Shown: positions 21,565-29,205 of the stretch, piece by piece
Layout of the letters: each line of letters opens with the position of its first letter
Numbering within the stretch: position 1 is the stretch's first letter
From: Enterocloster bolteae
GTDB lineage: Bacteria; Bacillota; Clostridia; Lachnospirales; Lachnospiraceae
Assembly: GCF_002234575.2 (NCBI RefSeq)
Contig: NZ_CP022464.2
Coordinates: 1-64,000, forward strand
DNA length: 64,000 nt
Reading direction: 5' to 3'
Program-made: the position numbers and the translations under genes
The notes under the pieces: generated by a model
Database searches by the model: none
Told to the model about the DNA's origin: nothing
Seen by the model: the letters and a program-made list of their open reading frames with translations, nothing else

Positions 21565-21637
21565 GGTTGCGGTTATGGCAAGTGTAGCTGGTTACTACAT
21601 ATGCAAATGGTTAGACCGGAACCGTAAAGACAGCTAA
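21542..21637 (+). CDS. Putative type I toxin, small Fst-like membrane peptide
   Basis: A 31-residue peptide after a strong AAGGGGG ribosome-binding site. It has an acidic N-terminus (MSDVLNF), a short hydrophobic core (LVAVMASVAGYYI) and a charged end with KWLDRNRKDS. This size, the single membrane span, and the Trp-Leu followed by charged residues match the Fst/Ldr class of type I toxins, which damage membranes when overproduced. The context is telling: a convergent promoter, a shared two-way terminator and direct repeats at the start codon, as in the enterococcal par locus. The family call is by pattern only. The gene lies inside a decayed integrated element, consistent with an addiction module left behind. 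Confidence 0.7.
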   Translation: MSDVLNFLVAVMASVAGYYICKWLDRNRKDS

Positions 21638-21645
21638 CCAAAAAG

Positions 21646-21680
21646 AAGCCCCAAAGACTGGTACTCTTTGGGGCTTTGTT
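21646..21680. terminator. Bidirectional terminator shared by toxin and antisense RNA
   Basis: AAGCCCCAAAGA and TCTTTGGGGCTT form a 12-bp perfect stem with a 7-nt loop. The minus strand is followed by TTTTT; the plus strand by TTTGTTT. Confidence 0.85.
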
Positions 21681-21682
21681 TA

Positions 21683-21707
21683 GTGCAACATGTGTACTAA
21701 ACTTCCT
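21683..21707 (+). repeat. Direct repeat DRb inside the antisense RNA
   Basis: GTGCAACATGT followed directly by GTACTAAACTTCCT; matches DRa at 21535-21564 at 24 of 25 positions apart from the 5-nt insert there. Confidence 0.8.
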
Positions 21708-21716
21708 AGTATTATT

Positions 21717-21745
21717 ATATTATACCAATCCTGCCAATATGTCAA
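21717..21745 (-). promoter_or_regulatory. Strong minus-strand promoter of the antisense RNA
   Basis: On the minus strand, TTGACA (21745-21740) is followed after 17 bp by TAATAT (21722-21717); a perfect TATAAT overlaps at 15-bp spacing (21724-21719). It is stronger than the toxin promoter, as expected for an antitoxin RNA. Confidence 0.7.
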
Positions 21746-21820
21746 GTAGCCTTAAATGGCTTAAATATACTGCCTTTTAATTAAGTTGTTCCGGGTTCGA
21801 ATCCCGGCACGCTCATTGAT

Positions 21821-21893
21821 GCCCAGATAGCTCAGTTGGTAGAACAGAGGTCTGAAAATCTTCGTGTCGTTGGTTCGATTCCGACTTTGGACA
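21821..21893 (+). pseudogene. Degraded second tRNA-Phe
   Basis: It aligns over its whole length with the functional tRNA-Phe at 19052. Changes hit paired positions: AGAGC to AGAAC in the D-arm, GAGGA to GAGGT and TCCTC to TCTTC in the anticodon arm, and GGGC to GGAC in the acceptor arm, leaving mismatches. The GAA anticodon remains. Not expected to be functional. Confidence 0.75.
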
Positions 21894-21896
21894 TTT

Positions 21897-21926
21897 AGCA
21901 CTTATCTTATTGATAGGCGCTTTTTT
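21897..21926 (+). terminator. Terminator after the degraded tRNA-Phe
   Basis: AGCACTTATC/GATAGGCGCT with TTTTTT; diverged copy of the terminator at 19128. Confidence 0.75.
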
Positions 21927-21949
21927 GTTTTATTGTAAGATTTCCTTCA

Positions 21950-21978
21950 TTGTAAAAATGTCGGAAGTCTGATAGTAT
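21950..21978 (+). promoter_or_regulatory. Promoter of the surface protein gene
   Basis: TTGTAA (21950-21955), 17-bp spacer, TAGTAT (21973-21978), about 70 bp before the ATG at 22047. Confidence 0.6.
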
Positions 21979-22046
21979 AAATAATGTTTTAGGAATTTGA
22001 TATGCTATTAACAAATCATACAACAAATGATACCAGGGGAAAATAA

Positions 22047-23852
22047 ATGAGCAGACGGCGTAAAAAAAAGGACTCACCAATTAAGACCGTATTTTTGATT
22101 ATTATGGCAGCCATTATTATGATAGCAGCCGTATATGTAATCATGTCCGTGGTTGGGAAAATCCGGTCGGATTATAAAAATCTGGATTTCACTACAGAGG
22201 AAAAGGAGATGCCTTCTATCACCATAGATACAAAGGATGAGCCAAAGGACGGATGGAATGAGACAGATAAAGGTTGGATGTATTATCTGGATGAAAAGGA
22301 ATATGTGACAGACCAGTGGAAGGATATAGAGGGTTTCCTCTATTATTTTGACAGTGATGGTATTATGGCTACCGGAGAGTTGAAACAGGAAGGTCAGACA
22401 TATACCTGCCATGATACAAAGGGATATCTGAAAAATATCCAGATTGATCCGGACTATGTACCTGAAAGCACTGGTGAAAACCTGGACAGTCTTGTGAGGA
22501 CCAATGCATTCTGGTGTTATCTGAGGGCTGAGGACACAGGACTTTTTAAGACCATTCTGTACCGCAAGACAGTGGAGAACAAGGTAGTGGTGCTGGGAGG
22601 GGAGACTGCCCCAGAAAAGACCACAAGGAATTCTATGCGTGCTTACGGCGATTACGTATATTTCCTGCCTAAGGTAAAGGAAAGCCAGAAACAGGGCCTT
22701 TCTGAGGCTGAGAGGGGGCTTTGTGATAAGTTGTTCAGGATGAGGCCGGGAAGTGATACCAAAGAATTGATAGCTGAGAATGTGGATGGCTATATGGTAC
22801 TGGGTGATATTATCTATTACTCTCAGGGCGGTAAAATTTATCAGACTACCTTGGGCACAGAGGTTGCTACCGGGGAGGCCAGGTATTCGGTGGTTATAAA
22901 AGATGGAAATTGTTATCTGGTAGATGACATGGGAAATCCCGCAGTGGCTGAAAGCGGCAGCAGCGTCAGCATAGGAGACCGGGTTTACAGGATTGAGGAA
23001 GATGGAAAGATAAAATATGTAAAACACGGCCAGGTAACCATTGACGGAAAGACCTATTATCTGGGCGGCAGCGGAACTAAATCTTCTGTCTGCGTAAAAC
23101 GCGATGGGAGCGATACTGCTGTTATCAGGGAAAATTATGGTGTACAGAGCTATTGTATTGTGGATAACCAGATCTACTACAGCAGTTATGTGGATAAAGG
23201 TACCGGCGGAGAGTGGTACAGCCAGATTTTTAAAGCTGGTTTGGACGGACAGAATAAACAGGCAGTGTCAGAGCGTTTCCCTGGTGTCATGCAGAATATG
23301 TATTACTATGAAGACGAGGGCCAGATATTCGGGGAATACAATCCTGCTATATGGAAACAGGCGTATGGAACCGTTGTCATGATAGCAAGAGATGGAGGAA
23401 TTTATCAGATAGAGGATGCATCCGCACGTACAGGTAAGCATGTGGACGGAAATGACATGCTGGAAATTATAATGGCCAGGGACGGCAAGGTCATCTGCCT
23501 GTGGCATGATTGCCAATGGGAGAGAAACAGCGGAATAACCAGTATCCTGTGGAGTAAAGCCATTGAGCTCAATGCAGGAGACAGACGTCTGATTGATATG
23601 GTCCCCTCAACAGAATCCGCAGAGAGCAGTGAAGCCCAGGAGACAGGTGACATAATCCAGCCAATTGAGACTATGCCGCCTGCTTCCACAGAGACTGTCT
23701 CACCGGTGGAACCTTCTATCAATAACGACCCTGTCATCAGCACGGAGGGACCTCATACAGATACAGCTGTGCCCACGGTTCCGGCGCCTGCTCCCACGGT
23801 TCCGCCGGTGACGGAACCATCTGCTGAGGTGAAGATAGTGCCGTTGGGATAA
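22047..23852 (+). CDS. Membrane-anchored extracellular protein with wall-binding-like repeats and DUF5050-like beta-propeller
   Basis: The 601-residue protein starts with a basic cap (MSRRRKKK) and one membrane helix (about residues 14-36), so the rest should be outside the cell. Residues 70-115 contain two aromatic repeats of the choline/glucan-binding type (GWMYYLDEKEYVTDQWKDI, GFLYYFDSDGIMATGEL). The centre is a series of repeats of the form DNQIYYSS, GDIIYYSQGGKIYQ and DYVYFLP, typical of DUF5050-like beta-propeller proteins. The last 80 residues are Pro/Thr/Ser/Glu-rich, a low-complexity stalk. No sortase motif is visible. Function unknown; wall attachment or sensing is likely. It stands alone, with its own promoter. 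Confidence 0.75.
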   Translation: MSRRRKKKDSPIKTVFLIIMAAIIMIAAVYVIMSVVGKIRSDYKNLDFTTEEKEMPSITIDTKDEPKDGWNETDKGWMYYLDEKEYVTDQWKDIEGFLYYFDSDGIMATGELKQEGQTYTCHDTKGYLKNIQIDPDYVPESTGENLDSLVRTNAFWCYLRAEDTGLFKTILYRKTVENKVVVLGGETAPEKTTRNSMRAYGDYVYFLPKVKESQKQGLSEAERGLCDKLFRMRPGSDTKELIAENVDGYMVLGDIIYYSQGGKIYQTTLGTEVATGEARYSVVIKDGNCYLVDDMGNPAVAESGSSVSIGDRVYRIEEDGKIKYVKHGQVTIDGKTYYLGGSGTKSSVCVKRDGSDTAVIRENYGVQSYCIVDNQIYYSSYVDKGTGGEWYSQIFKAGLDGQNKQAVSERFPGVMQNMYYYEDEGQIFGEYNPAIWKQAYGTVVMIARDGGIYQIEDASARTGKHVDGNDMLEIIMARDGKVICLWHDCQWERNSGITSILWSKAIELNAGDRRLIDMVPSTESAESSEAQETGDIIQPIETMPPASTETVSPVEPSINNDPVISTEGPHTDTAVPTVPAPAPTVPPVTEPSAEVKIVPLG

Positions 23853-23867
23853 AGAGGGAAACCGGTA

Positions 23868-24110
23868 TTAGCGGGGTTCATCCTCATCAAAATCTACTAT
23901 CACATAGAATCCCCGGGAATTTTCGCGGATGTCTTTTACAATTCCGTATTCGGATTTAATGCGGTAACGGGCGGCGAAGCAGCCGGACATGGCTACAGCC
24001 GGATCAATGATATAGCTGTAGCTGCTGGTTCCTTCCCGCTCGATTATTTTTACTTTATCTCCTTTATTTACAAGTCCCTGGCGTTCCATTTTAAATTCAA
24101 TGGTTCTCAT
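23868..24110 (-). CDS. Small conserved-looking hypothetical protein
   Basis: An 80-residue acidic/basic mixed protein with alternating beta-strand patterns (GDKVKIIEREGTSSYSYIID, YGIVKDIRENSRGFYVIVDF) that resemble a small SH3-like barrel. I do not recognise a named family with certainty. Its start overlaps the end of the DUF3842 gene by 14 bp, so the two are translated from the same mRNA and probably act together. The gene ends close to the convergent surface-protein gene at 23852. Codon use is like that of its neighbours. Confidence 0.7.
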   Translation of the reverse strand: MRTIEFKMERQGLVNKGDKVKIIEREGTSSYSYIIDPAVAMSGCFAARYRIKSEYGIVKDIRENSRGFYVIVDFDEDEPR

Positions 24111-24519
24111 TGATACCTGCTTCCTTTCCTACTTCATCACATACCATATTGATATAATCAGATAAGGTACTGTTCTGGCAGCCTACAATGTAATGATTGC
24201 ATCGGTTGACCGGAATCAGTATCTTATATGCTTTACTGATGCCTATGGCTGTGGCCATGGCAGGCGTAATCTCCCCCAAAAGGGAATTAGCCATGACAAT
24301 TCCGATAGGGCCGATGATGATATCTGCGTCCTGTGCATTGACAATAACCGGATTTTCACCAGTAGCGCCATAGGTGGCGCCTGCTTTCAGCATGGCAGAT
24401 GTGGCGATGCTGTTTGTTCCGATGGCATATGTCTCCAGGCCTGGAAAACGCTTTTTTAGCTGTTCAATAACTGATTTACCCATCTTCCCGCCCTGTCCGT
24501 CTATGATGACAATTTTCAT
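24097..24519 (-). CDS. DUF3842 family protein
   Basis: The 140-residue protein begins MKIVIIDGQGGKMGKSVIEQ, a Rossmann-like beta strand and glycine-rich turn that suggests nucleotide binding, and continues with TYAIGTNSIATSAMLKAGAT, ENPVIVNAQDADIIIGPIGI and a Cys-containing end (NRCNHYIVGCQ). This matches DUF3842, a family common in Clostridia without a known role. It is the first gene of a two-gene minus-strand operon. A GAAGGTGAATCC site precedes the ATG. The family call is from memory of the sequence pattern. Confidence 0.82.
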   Translation of the reverse strand: MKIVIIDGQGGKMGKSVIEQLKKRFPGLETYAIGTNSIATSAMLKAGATYGATGENPVIVNAQDADIIIGPIGIVMANSLLGEITPAMATAIGISKAYKILIPVNRCNHYIVGCQNSTLSDYINMVCDEVGKEAGINENH

Positions 24520-24675
24520 GGATTCACCTTCTTTTCTTTTGTGCTGGGTATATTTTAACAGAAATGCAGGGGAAAGTAAATGTTATCCACAGATGGGCGG
24601 AGTATGAGGGTGGAATTGTGGATAAAGATGAGCGGAACAATCTTATATGGGAATAAAAAGCCTTACAAGCCGGTC

Positions 24676-24703
24676 TTGACAAATCAGAGTCAGGTGATAT
24701 AAT
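24676..24703 (+). promoter_or_regulatory. Promoter of the thrS leader
   Basis: TTGACA (24676-24681), 16-bp spacer, TATAAT (24698-24703). Confidence 0.8.
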
Positions 24704-24709
24704 CAAGAA

Positions 24710-24976
24710 TAGCAATAAGCAGCAAAGGCATTGAGGGAAGCAGTAGTCAGTGGGAAGTATCCAGAGAGCAGGCCGGTTGGTGGAATGGCCGCATACCAAA
24801 GATTGACGAATACCAGTCCTGAGCCGCGTCAGGGATGTCCGGACATGTGTTACAGCATAAAGAAGGATGGGAAATGGCGCCGTACCCCGCGTTAAGGGAT
24901 AAATGAGTGAAAATCAAGGTGGAACCGTGTGAATGCACCCTTGGACATAAGAATATGTCCAGGGGTTTTTATTTTC
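24710..24976 (+). promoter_or_regulatory. T-box riboswitch (threonine) upstream of thrS
   Basis: The leader has the T-box sequence AAGGTGGAACCGTGTG (24915-24930) and a following intrinsic terminator CCTTGGACAT/ATGTCCAGGG with TTTTT (about 24940-24974). Stem I features include AGAGAGCAGG and TTGGTGGAATGGCC. The specifier position in GAATACCAGTCCTGAG gives ACC (24812-24814), a Thr codon that fits the downstream gene. Uncharged tRNA-Thr should stabilise the antiterminator and allow thrS transcription. Confidence 0.92.
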
Positions 24977-25110
24977 CCGTTTTTTCACAGGATTCCGGCA
25001 GCGGACATATTCAGAAGGAATGTTTTTCAGCAGAACAGCCGGAATCATCATATCAGAATAACACCAAAGAGATGGAGCCTGAAATGGCCCATAGAAGAAA
25101 GGAGATTCGT

Positions 25111-26865
25111 ATGAAGATCATTTTACCAGACGGAAGTGTACAGGAAGCTGAGGATGAATTAAGGGCCATACGCCATACGGCATCCCATGTGCTGGCACAG
25201 GCAGTGAAAAGATTGTATCCGGATGCAAAGCTGGCCATTGGACCGGCTATTGATGACGGCTTTTACTATGATTTTGACAGGGAGGGAGGCTTCACGCCTG
25301 AGGACCTTGAGAAGTTAGAGGCAGAGATGGCTAAGATTGTAAAGGAAAATCTTCCGGTTAAGCCTTTTGTGCTTCCAAGGGCTGAGGCTGTCAGGTTCAT
25401 GGAGGAAAAAGGCGAGCCGTATAAGGTAGAGCTTATCGAAGATCTGCCTGAGGAGGAGACCATAAGCTTTTACCAGCAGGGCGAATTTGTGGACCTGTGC
25501 GCAGGACCCCATATCATGTATACAAAGGGTGTAAAGGCATTTAAGCTTACGAGTATTGCGGGCGCGTACTGGCGAGGCAGCGAGAAGAACAAGATGCTTA
25601 CCAGGATTTACGGAACCGCGTTTGCCAATAAGACAGACCTGGAGAGCTACCTGACCATGATGGAGGAGGCAAAGAAGCGTGACCACAGGAAACTGGGCAA
25701 GGAGCTGGGTCTGTTCATGTTTGCAGAGGAAGGACCCGGGTTCCCATTCTTCCTTCCAAAGGGAATGACGTTAAAGAATACCCTGATTGATTACTGGCGT
25801 GAGATTCATTACAGGGACGGCTATCAGGAGGTTTCCACTCCTATTATTCTGAGCCGTAAGCTGTGGGAGAATTCAGGACACTGGGATCATTACAAAGACA
25901 ATATGTACACCACGGTCATTGACGAGGAAGACTATGCTGTCAAGCCTATGAACTGTCCGGGAGGAATGCTGGTTTATAAGAATCAGCCCCACTCTTACCG
26001 CGACCTGCCTTTAAAGGTAGGCGAGCTGGGACTGGTTCACCGCCATGAGAAGAGCGGACAGCTCCACGGTCTGATGCGCGTGCGCTGCTTTACCCAGGAT
26101 GATGCCCATATCTTTATGAGGGACGACCAGATTGAGGATCAGATTAAGGGCGTAACAAAGCTGATTAATGAAGTGTATACACAGTTTGGCTTTGAGTATT
26201 TTGTGGAGCTGTCCACCAGGCCCGAGGATTCCATGGGTTCTGACGAGGATTGGGAGATGGCTACAAACGGCCTGAGGAAGGCGCTGGAGGACATGGGCCT
26301 TGATTATATTGTAAACGAGGGCGACGGCGCGTTCTATGGTCCTAAGATTGACTTCCACCTGAGGGATTCCCTGGGCAGGACATGGCAGTGCGGTACCATC
26401 CAGCTGGATTTCCAGATGCCTCAGAGGTTTGACCTGGAGTACACGGCTGAGGACGGTTCCAAGAAGCGTCCAATTATGATTCACCGCGTATGCTTCGGAT
26501 CCATTGAGCGTTTCATCGGCATCCTGATTGAGCACTTTGCAGGCAAGTTCCCGGTATGGCTGGCTCCGGTACAGGTTAAAGTAATTCCTGTTTCTGAGAA
26601 GTCTATGGATTATGCAACCGGTGTATATGAAAAATTAAAGGCTGCCGGCATCCGCACAGAGCTGGATCACAAGGACGAGAAGGTAGGCTACAAGATCCGC
26701 CAGGCACAGCTGGAGAAGGTTCCATATATGCTGGTTCTGGGTGAGAAGGAAGCGGCAGAGGGAGCAATCACGGTGAGAAGCCGGGATAAGGGCGACCTGG
26801 GTGCTGCGGGACTGGATGCGTTTATTGAAGATATTAAAAAGATGATTCAGACAAAAGAGAAATAA
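25111..26865 (+). CDS. thrS: Threonyl-tRNA synthetase, short form lacking most of the TGS domain
   Basis: This enzyme charges tRNA-Thr. The ATG at 25111 is chosen because AAAGGAG lies 8 bp upstream and the leader terminator sits before it. The product has 584 residues against about 640 for common bacterial ThrRS: the N-terminal TGS domain is reduced to about 16 residues (MKIILPDGSVQEAEDE). The editing domain follows (HTASHVLAQAVKRL and DLCAGPH), then class II catalytic motifs (motif 2 RVRCFTQDDAH, motif 3 GSIERFIGILIEH) with zinc ligands in NCPGGM, and the anticodon-binding domain. A T-box leader controls it. Confidence 0.95.
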   Translation: MKIILPDGSVQEAEDELRAIRHTASHVLAQAVKRLYPDAKLAIGPAIDDGFYYDFDREGGFTPEDLEKLEAEMAKIVKENLPVKPFVLPRAEAVRFMEEKGEPYKVELIEDLPEEETISFYQQGEFVDLCAGPHIMYTKGVKAFKLTSIAGAYWRGSEKNKMLTRIYGTAFANKTDLESYLTMMEEAKKRDHRKLGKELGLFMFAEEGPGFPFFLPKGMTLKNTLIDYWREIHYRDGYQEVSTPIILSRKLWENSGHWDHYKDNMYTTVIDEEDYAVKPMNCPGGMLVYKNQPHSYRDLPLKVGELGLVHRHEKSGQLHGLMRVRCFTQDDAHIFMRDDQIEDQIKGVTKLINEVYTQFGFEYFVELSTRPEDSMGSDEDWEMATNGLRKALEDMGLDYIVNEGDGAFYGPKIDFHLRDSLGRTWQCGTIQLDFQMPQRFDLEYTAEDGSKKRPIMIHRVCFGSIERFIGILIEHFAGKFPVWLAPVQVKVIPVSEKSMDYATGVYEKLKAAGIRTELDHKDEKVGYKIRQAQLEKVPYMLVLGEKEAAEGAITVRSRDKGDLGAAGLDAFIEDIKKMIQTKEK

Positions 26866-26873
26866 CAACCGCA

Positions 26874-26918
26874 AAAAGGCGCTTAAGATAAGGTTATATC
26901 CGTATCTTAAGCGCCTTT
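26874..26918 (+). terminator. Terminator after thrS
   Basis: A 13-bp perfect stem GGCGCTTAAGATA/TATCTTAAGCGCC, flanked by AAAAA and TTT; probably bidirectional. Confidence 0.85.
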
Positions 26919-26926
26919 AAGCAAAT

Positions 26927-27240
26927 ATGACTATTGGAGAAAGGGAACCTATGCCATGGGAACAAGTCCGCCCATATCCATCCGCAATTCTGCGCAGTAC
27001 AGCACCGGATGTATTCCCGGCAAGTGTTTCTATGGTTAATGCTGTAATATCATCGACAACACATTTGTCAGCTTTTATACAGACCTGTATTGCATTGACG
27101 AGACAGTTTTGGGATTCTTTGTTTTTGCCGGCTGCCTGAATCTCATGGTAGATTTGGTTTGCAATGCTCTGGCAATGGTCTCCTTTTGCTTCACATCATC
27201 TTTCCAGGTTATTTTAAGTTTCACACCGTTTTTTTTATAT
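26927..27240. other. Gap with a possible decayed minus-strand gene
   Basis: About 310 bp between thrS and the minus-strand ferredoxin gene. On the minus strand, an open stretch from about 27200 down to 26930 reads like protein (for example NQIYHEIQAAGKNK, then DKCVVDDITALTIETLAG) but has no usable start and needs a frame shift near 27165 to join KLKITWKDDVKQKETIARAL. It may be a remnant of a small gene. I do not recognise it. Plus-strand frames here look non-coding. Confidence 0.3.
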
Positions 27241-27247
27241 CATGAGT

Positions 27248-27901
27248 TTAATTCCGTACCAGGCTTCCATCCGTCCTCACGGTCACAACCTGCCACGGAA
27301 TGAATTTCCCGCTGGCCTGGAGGGCGCGTTTCGCGGCATTTTCAATACCGCCGCAGCATGGAACTTCCATGCGGACAATGGTGACATCCCTGATATCATT
27401 GAGACGGATGATTTCCGTCAGCTTTTCAGAGTAATCCACCATATCCAGCTTTGGACAGCCGATGAGTGTGATGCGGCCGGCTATAAAGTCATTGTGGAAA
27501 TTACCATAGGCAAAGGCGGTACAGTCAGCTGCTATCAAAAGGCGGGCATCCTTAAAATAGGGAGCCTGGACAGGAGCCAGCTTAATCTGCACAGGCCACT
27601 GGGTCAGACGGCTTTCCGGACATTCTCTGTGAAGGGGGGCGTCGGAAGGGGACAAGTTCCGGCTCTGGTGCATACGGGCTTTTACGGCTGCCTCATCATA
27701 GGCAGCTGCCTCCCTTTCCTCAAAGGTAATGGCCCCTGTAGGGCAGGTGGGCAGACAGTCGCCAAGTCCATCGCAGTAATCGTCCTTTATAAGCCTGGCT
27801 TTGCCATCTACCATTGCAATGGCGCCTTCATGACATGCGTCAGCACATGCGCCGCATCCGTTGCACAGGTCTTCATTTATCTTAATAATTCTTCTGATCA
27901 T
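27248..27901 (-). CDS. 4Fe-4S dicluster ferredoxin-like protein
   Basis: The 217-residue protein starts with two cluster-binding motifs: CNGCGACADAC (residues ~15-25) and CDGLGDCLPTCPTGAI, the second being atypical. The C-terminal 130 residues (LLIAADCTAFAYGNFHNDFI, ITLIGCPKLDMVDYSEKLTE, MEVPCCGGIENAAKRAL) form a second domain with conserved Cys resembling those of iron-sulfur/heterodisulfide-type electron carriers. Similar proteins are found in anaerobes as ATP-independent electron shuttles. GAGGAGG precedes the ATG. Upstream (27979-27996) is a palindrome that may be an operator. Its redox partner is unknown. Confidence 0.85.
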   Translation of the reverse strand: MIRRIIKINEDLCNGCGACADACHEGAIAMVDGKARLIKDDYCDGLGDCLPTCPTGAITFEEREAAAYDEAAVKARMHQSRNLSPSDAPLHRECPESRLTQWPVQIKLAPVQAPYFKDARLLIAADCTAFAYGNFHNDFIAGRITLIGCPKLDMVDYSEKLTEIIRLNDIRDVTIVRMEVPCCGGIENAAKRALQASGKFIPWQVVTVRTDGSLVRN

Positions 27902-27978
27902 TCTTTTATCCTCCTCGTTATGAGTACTTTAGCCAATGGATGTTATGATAGAAGTATACAATGAAGAGGACGGATTGT

Positions 27979-27996
27979 ATGTTGTTACAACAACAT
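27979..27996. promoter_or_regulatory. 18-bp palindrome upstream of the ferredoxin gene
   Basis: ATGTTGT-TACA-ACAACAT, perfectly symmetric, lies about 80 bp before the start codon and just upstream of a weak -35/-10 pair (CATACA, TATACT on the minus strand). That position suits an activator of the CRP/FNR type, but no family consensus is matched. Confidence 0.45.
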
Positions 27997-28021
27997 TTCA
28001 TATGTGGATTTTTACCATTTT

Positions 28022-28702
28022 TTAAAGCAGGCATGACAGCGGGAAGATTATGGCGATGGCCGGAAGGATATTTAAGACTTTGGTCCGTTTGATGCCTGCA
28101 ATTTTTAATCCCACTGCCAGGGTGATGATCCCGCCGCAGGCCTTAAAATTAGCCAGCATGGTATCAGTGACCAGGGGGAGTATGTAGGAAGCTCCTCCAA
28201 ACAGAAGGATGCCCACGGCAAATTGTGGAACTGCGATAAAGCCTACCAGATAGCCTGCGGTGGTTCCGAAGATAATGGCTGTAAAGAAATCCATGACAGC
28301 CTTGGCATAGAGGATGGAATGGTCGCCGGTCATGGCTGAATTCATGGCGCCGAATACCCCGGTGCCGCTGAAGCAGAACAGGATAATCATGCTGATTAAT
28401 ACATCCATCTGTTCGTCATCCAGGTTCACGGGAAGTTTTTGCTCCAGCTTGTGAAGCCCCTTTAACAGATTATACTCCAGGTTCAGAAGTTCTCCTATGA
28501 CCGTTCCCACGATAAGGGCCAGTACCACGGCTGACAGACTTTTTAACATGATAATAAGGCTGATTCCCATGGTGATGGCCGACAGACCAAAGATATTGGG
28601 CAGGGCTTCTTTTAATTTCTGTGGAAAATAATTTTTTAAAACTGCCCCCAGGATACCTCCCAGGAATACGGCAGCGCAGTTGGTTATGATTCCATATGGC
28701 AT
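28022..28702 (-). CDS. DUF554 family membrane protein
   Basis: The 226-residue protein is almost wholly hydrophobic, with about six or seven helices, and shows the DUF554 features: an N-terminal MPYGIITNCAAVFLGGILGA, the GTVIGELLNLEYNL element, and the FCFSGTGVFGAMNSAMTGDH segment. Members are uncharacterised inner-membrane proteins, sometimes described as possible transporters. It follows the marR-type gene after 38 bp on the same strand, so the regulator likely controls it. No terminator is evident before the ferredoxin gene. Confidence 0.88.
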   Translation of the reverse strand: MPYGIITNCAAVFLGGILGAVLKNYFPQKLKEALPNIFGLSAITMGISLIIMLKSLSAVVLALIVGTVIGELLNLEYNLLKGLHKLEQKLPVNLDDEQMDVLISMIILFCFSGTGVFGAMNSAMTGDHSILYAKAVMDFFTAIIFGTTAGYLVGFIAVPQFAVGILLFGGASYILPLVTDTMLANFKACGGIITLAVGLKIAGIKRTKVLNILPAIAIIFPLSCLL

Positions 28703-28740
28703 AGGGCATTTGTCTCCTTGTTTGATTTTAGATGTAATGT

Positions 28741-29178
28741 TTACTTTGTTGGTTTCCCGGTATCAGCGTGATTTTCCATTCTTTGATATAATTCCTGGAA
28801 CATTTCCATAAATTTACCAACCTTTTCAGTAGGGATATCCTGAAAGGTATATTCCTCCAGTCTGGCAAATGCCTCCGTTACCTCCCTGCCCATTTCCCTT
28901 CCGCGGTCAGTCAGAAAGATATAAAAAGATCGCCGGTTGCCGTCCGTTCTTCTGCGCTCAATAAGGGATTTTGCCTCCATGCCGTTGAGTACGGAGGTGA
29001 GGGTAGCGGCTTCTATATGGCAGGCATTTGCTATTTCTTTTTGGTTTGCCCCATCGTGTTCCATGAGATAGTCCAGGACCTTGGGCTGTCCGGGAGTCAG
29101 CCCGGTATGGTACAGTTCCGCCATGAGCTGCTTCAGATATATGGCATGGCCTGCCATTAAAAGATAGTGAAATGTCAT
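28741..29178 (-). CDS. MarR-family transcriptional regulator
   Basis: A 145-residue winged-helix regulator. The DNA-binding part reads LTPGQPKVLDYLMEHDGANQ, KEIANACHIEAATLTSVLNG and MEAKSLIERRRTDGNRRSFY, with the Arg-rich wing typical of MarR; the flanking helices form the dimer interface. It is the first gene of an operon with the DUF554 protein. A symmetric element overlaps its own -10 box (29206-29231), so autorepression relieved by a small ligand is likely. The ligand cannot be deduced. Confidence 0.92.
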   Translation of the reverse strand: MTFHYLLMAGHAIYLKQLMAELYHTGLTPGQPKVLDYLMEHDGANQKEIANACHIEAATLTSVLNGMEAKSLIERRRTDGNRRSFYIFLTDRGREMGREVTEAFARLEEYTFQDIPTEKVGKFMEMFQELYQRMENHADTGKPTK

Positions 29179-29205
29179 GAATATACGGACCGCCTTTCAA
29201 AATAT

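Larger units (their letters stand above)
21640..21710 (-). ncRNA. Putative antisense antitoxin RNA (RNA II-like)
   Basis: A minus-strand promoter (21717-21745) would start an RNA near 21710 that runs through the complement of the direct repeat (21683-21707) and ends at the shared hairpin followed by TTTTT (minus strand) near 21640. It would be about 70 nt. It could pair with the toxin mRNA both at the terminator hairpin and, through the repeat, at the toxin start codon, blocking translation. No experiment supports this; it is read from the arrangement. Confidence 0.6.
21774..21926 (+). repeat. att-like direct repeat, right copy (degraded)
   Basis: It repeats the 3' part of tRNA-Lys, tRNA-Phe and the terminator of 19005-19160. 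Differences include TAATTAAG for TAATCAAG and several changes in tRNA-Phe. Confidence 0.75.

Noticed and set aside
26927..27303. Plus-strand frames between thrS and the ferredoxin gene
   Set aside because: Composition is Ser/Leu/Phe-rich without motifs, and they partly overlap the supported minus-strand gene.
27242..27964. A 240-codon plus-strand frame
   Set aside because: It is antisense to the 4Fe-4S protein gene, which has cluster motifs and a good ribosome-binding site.
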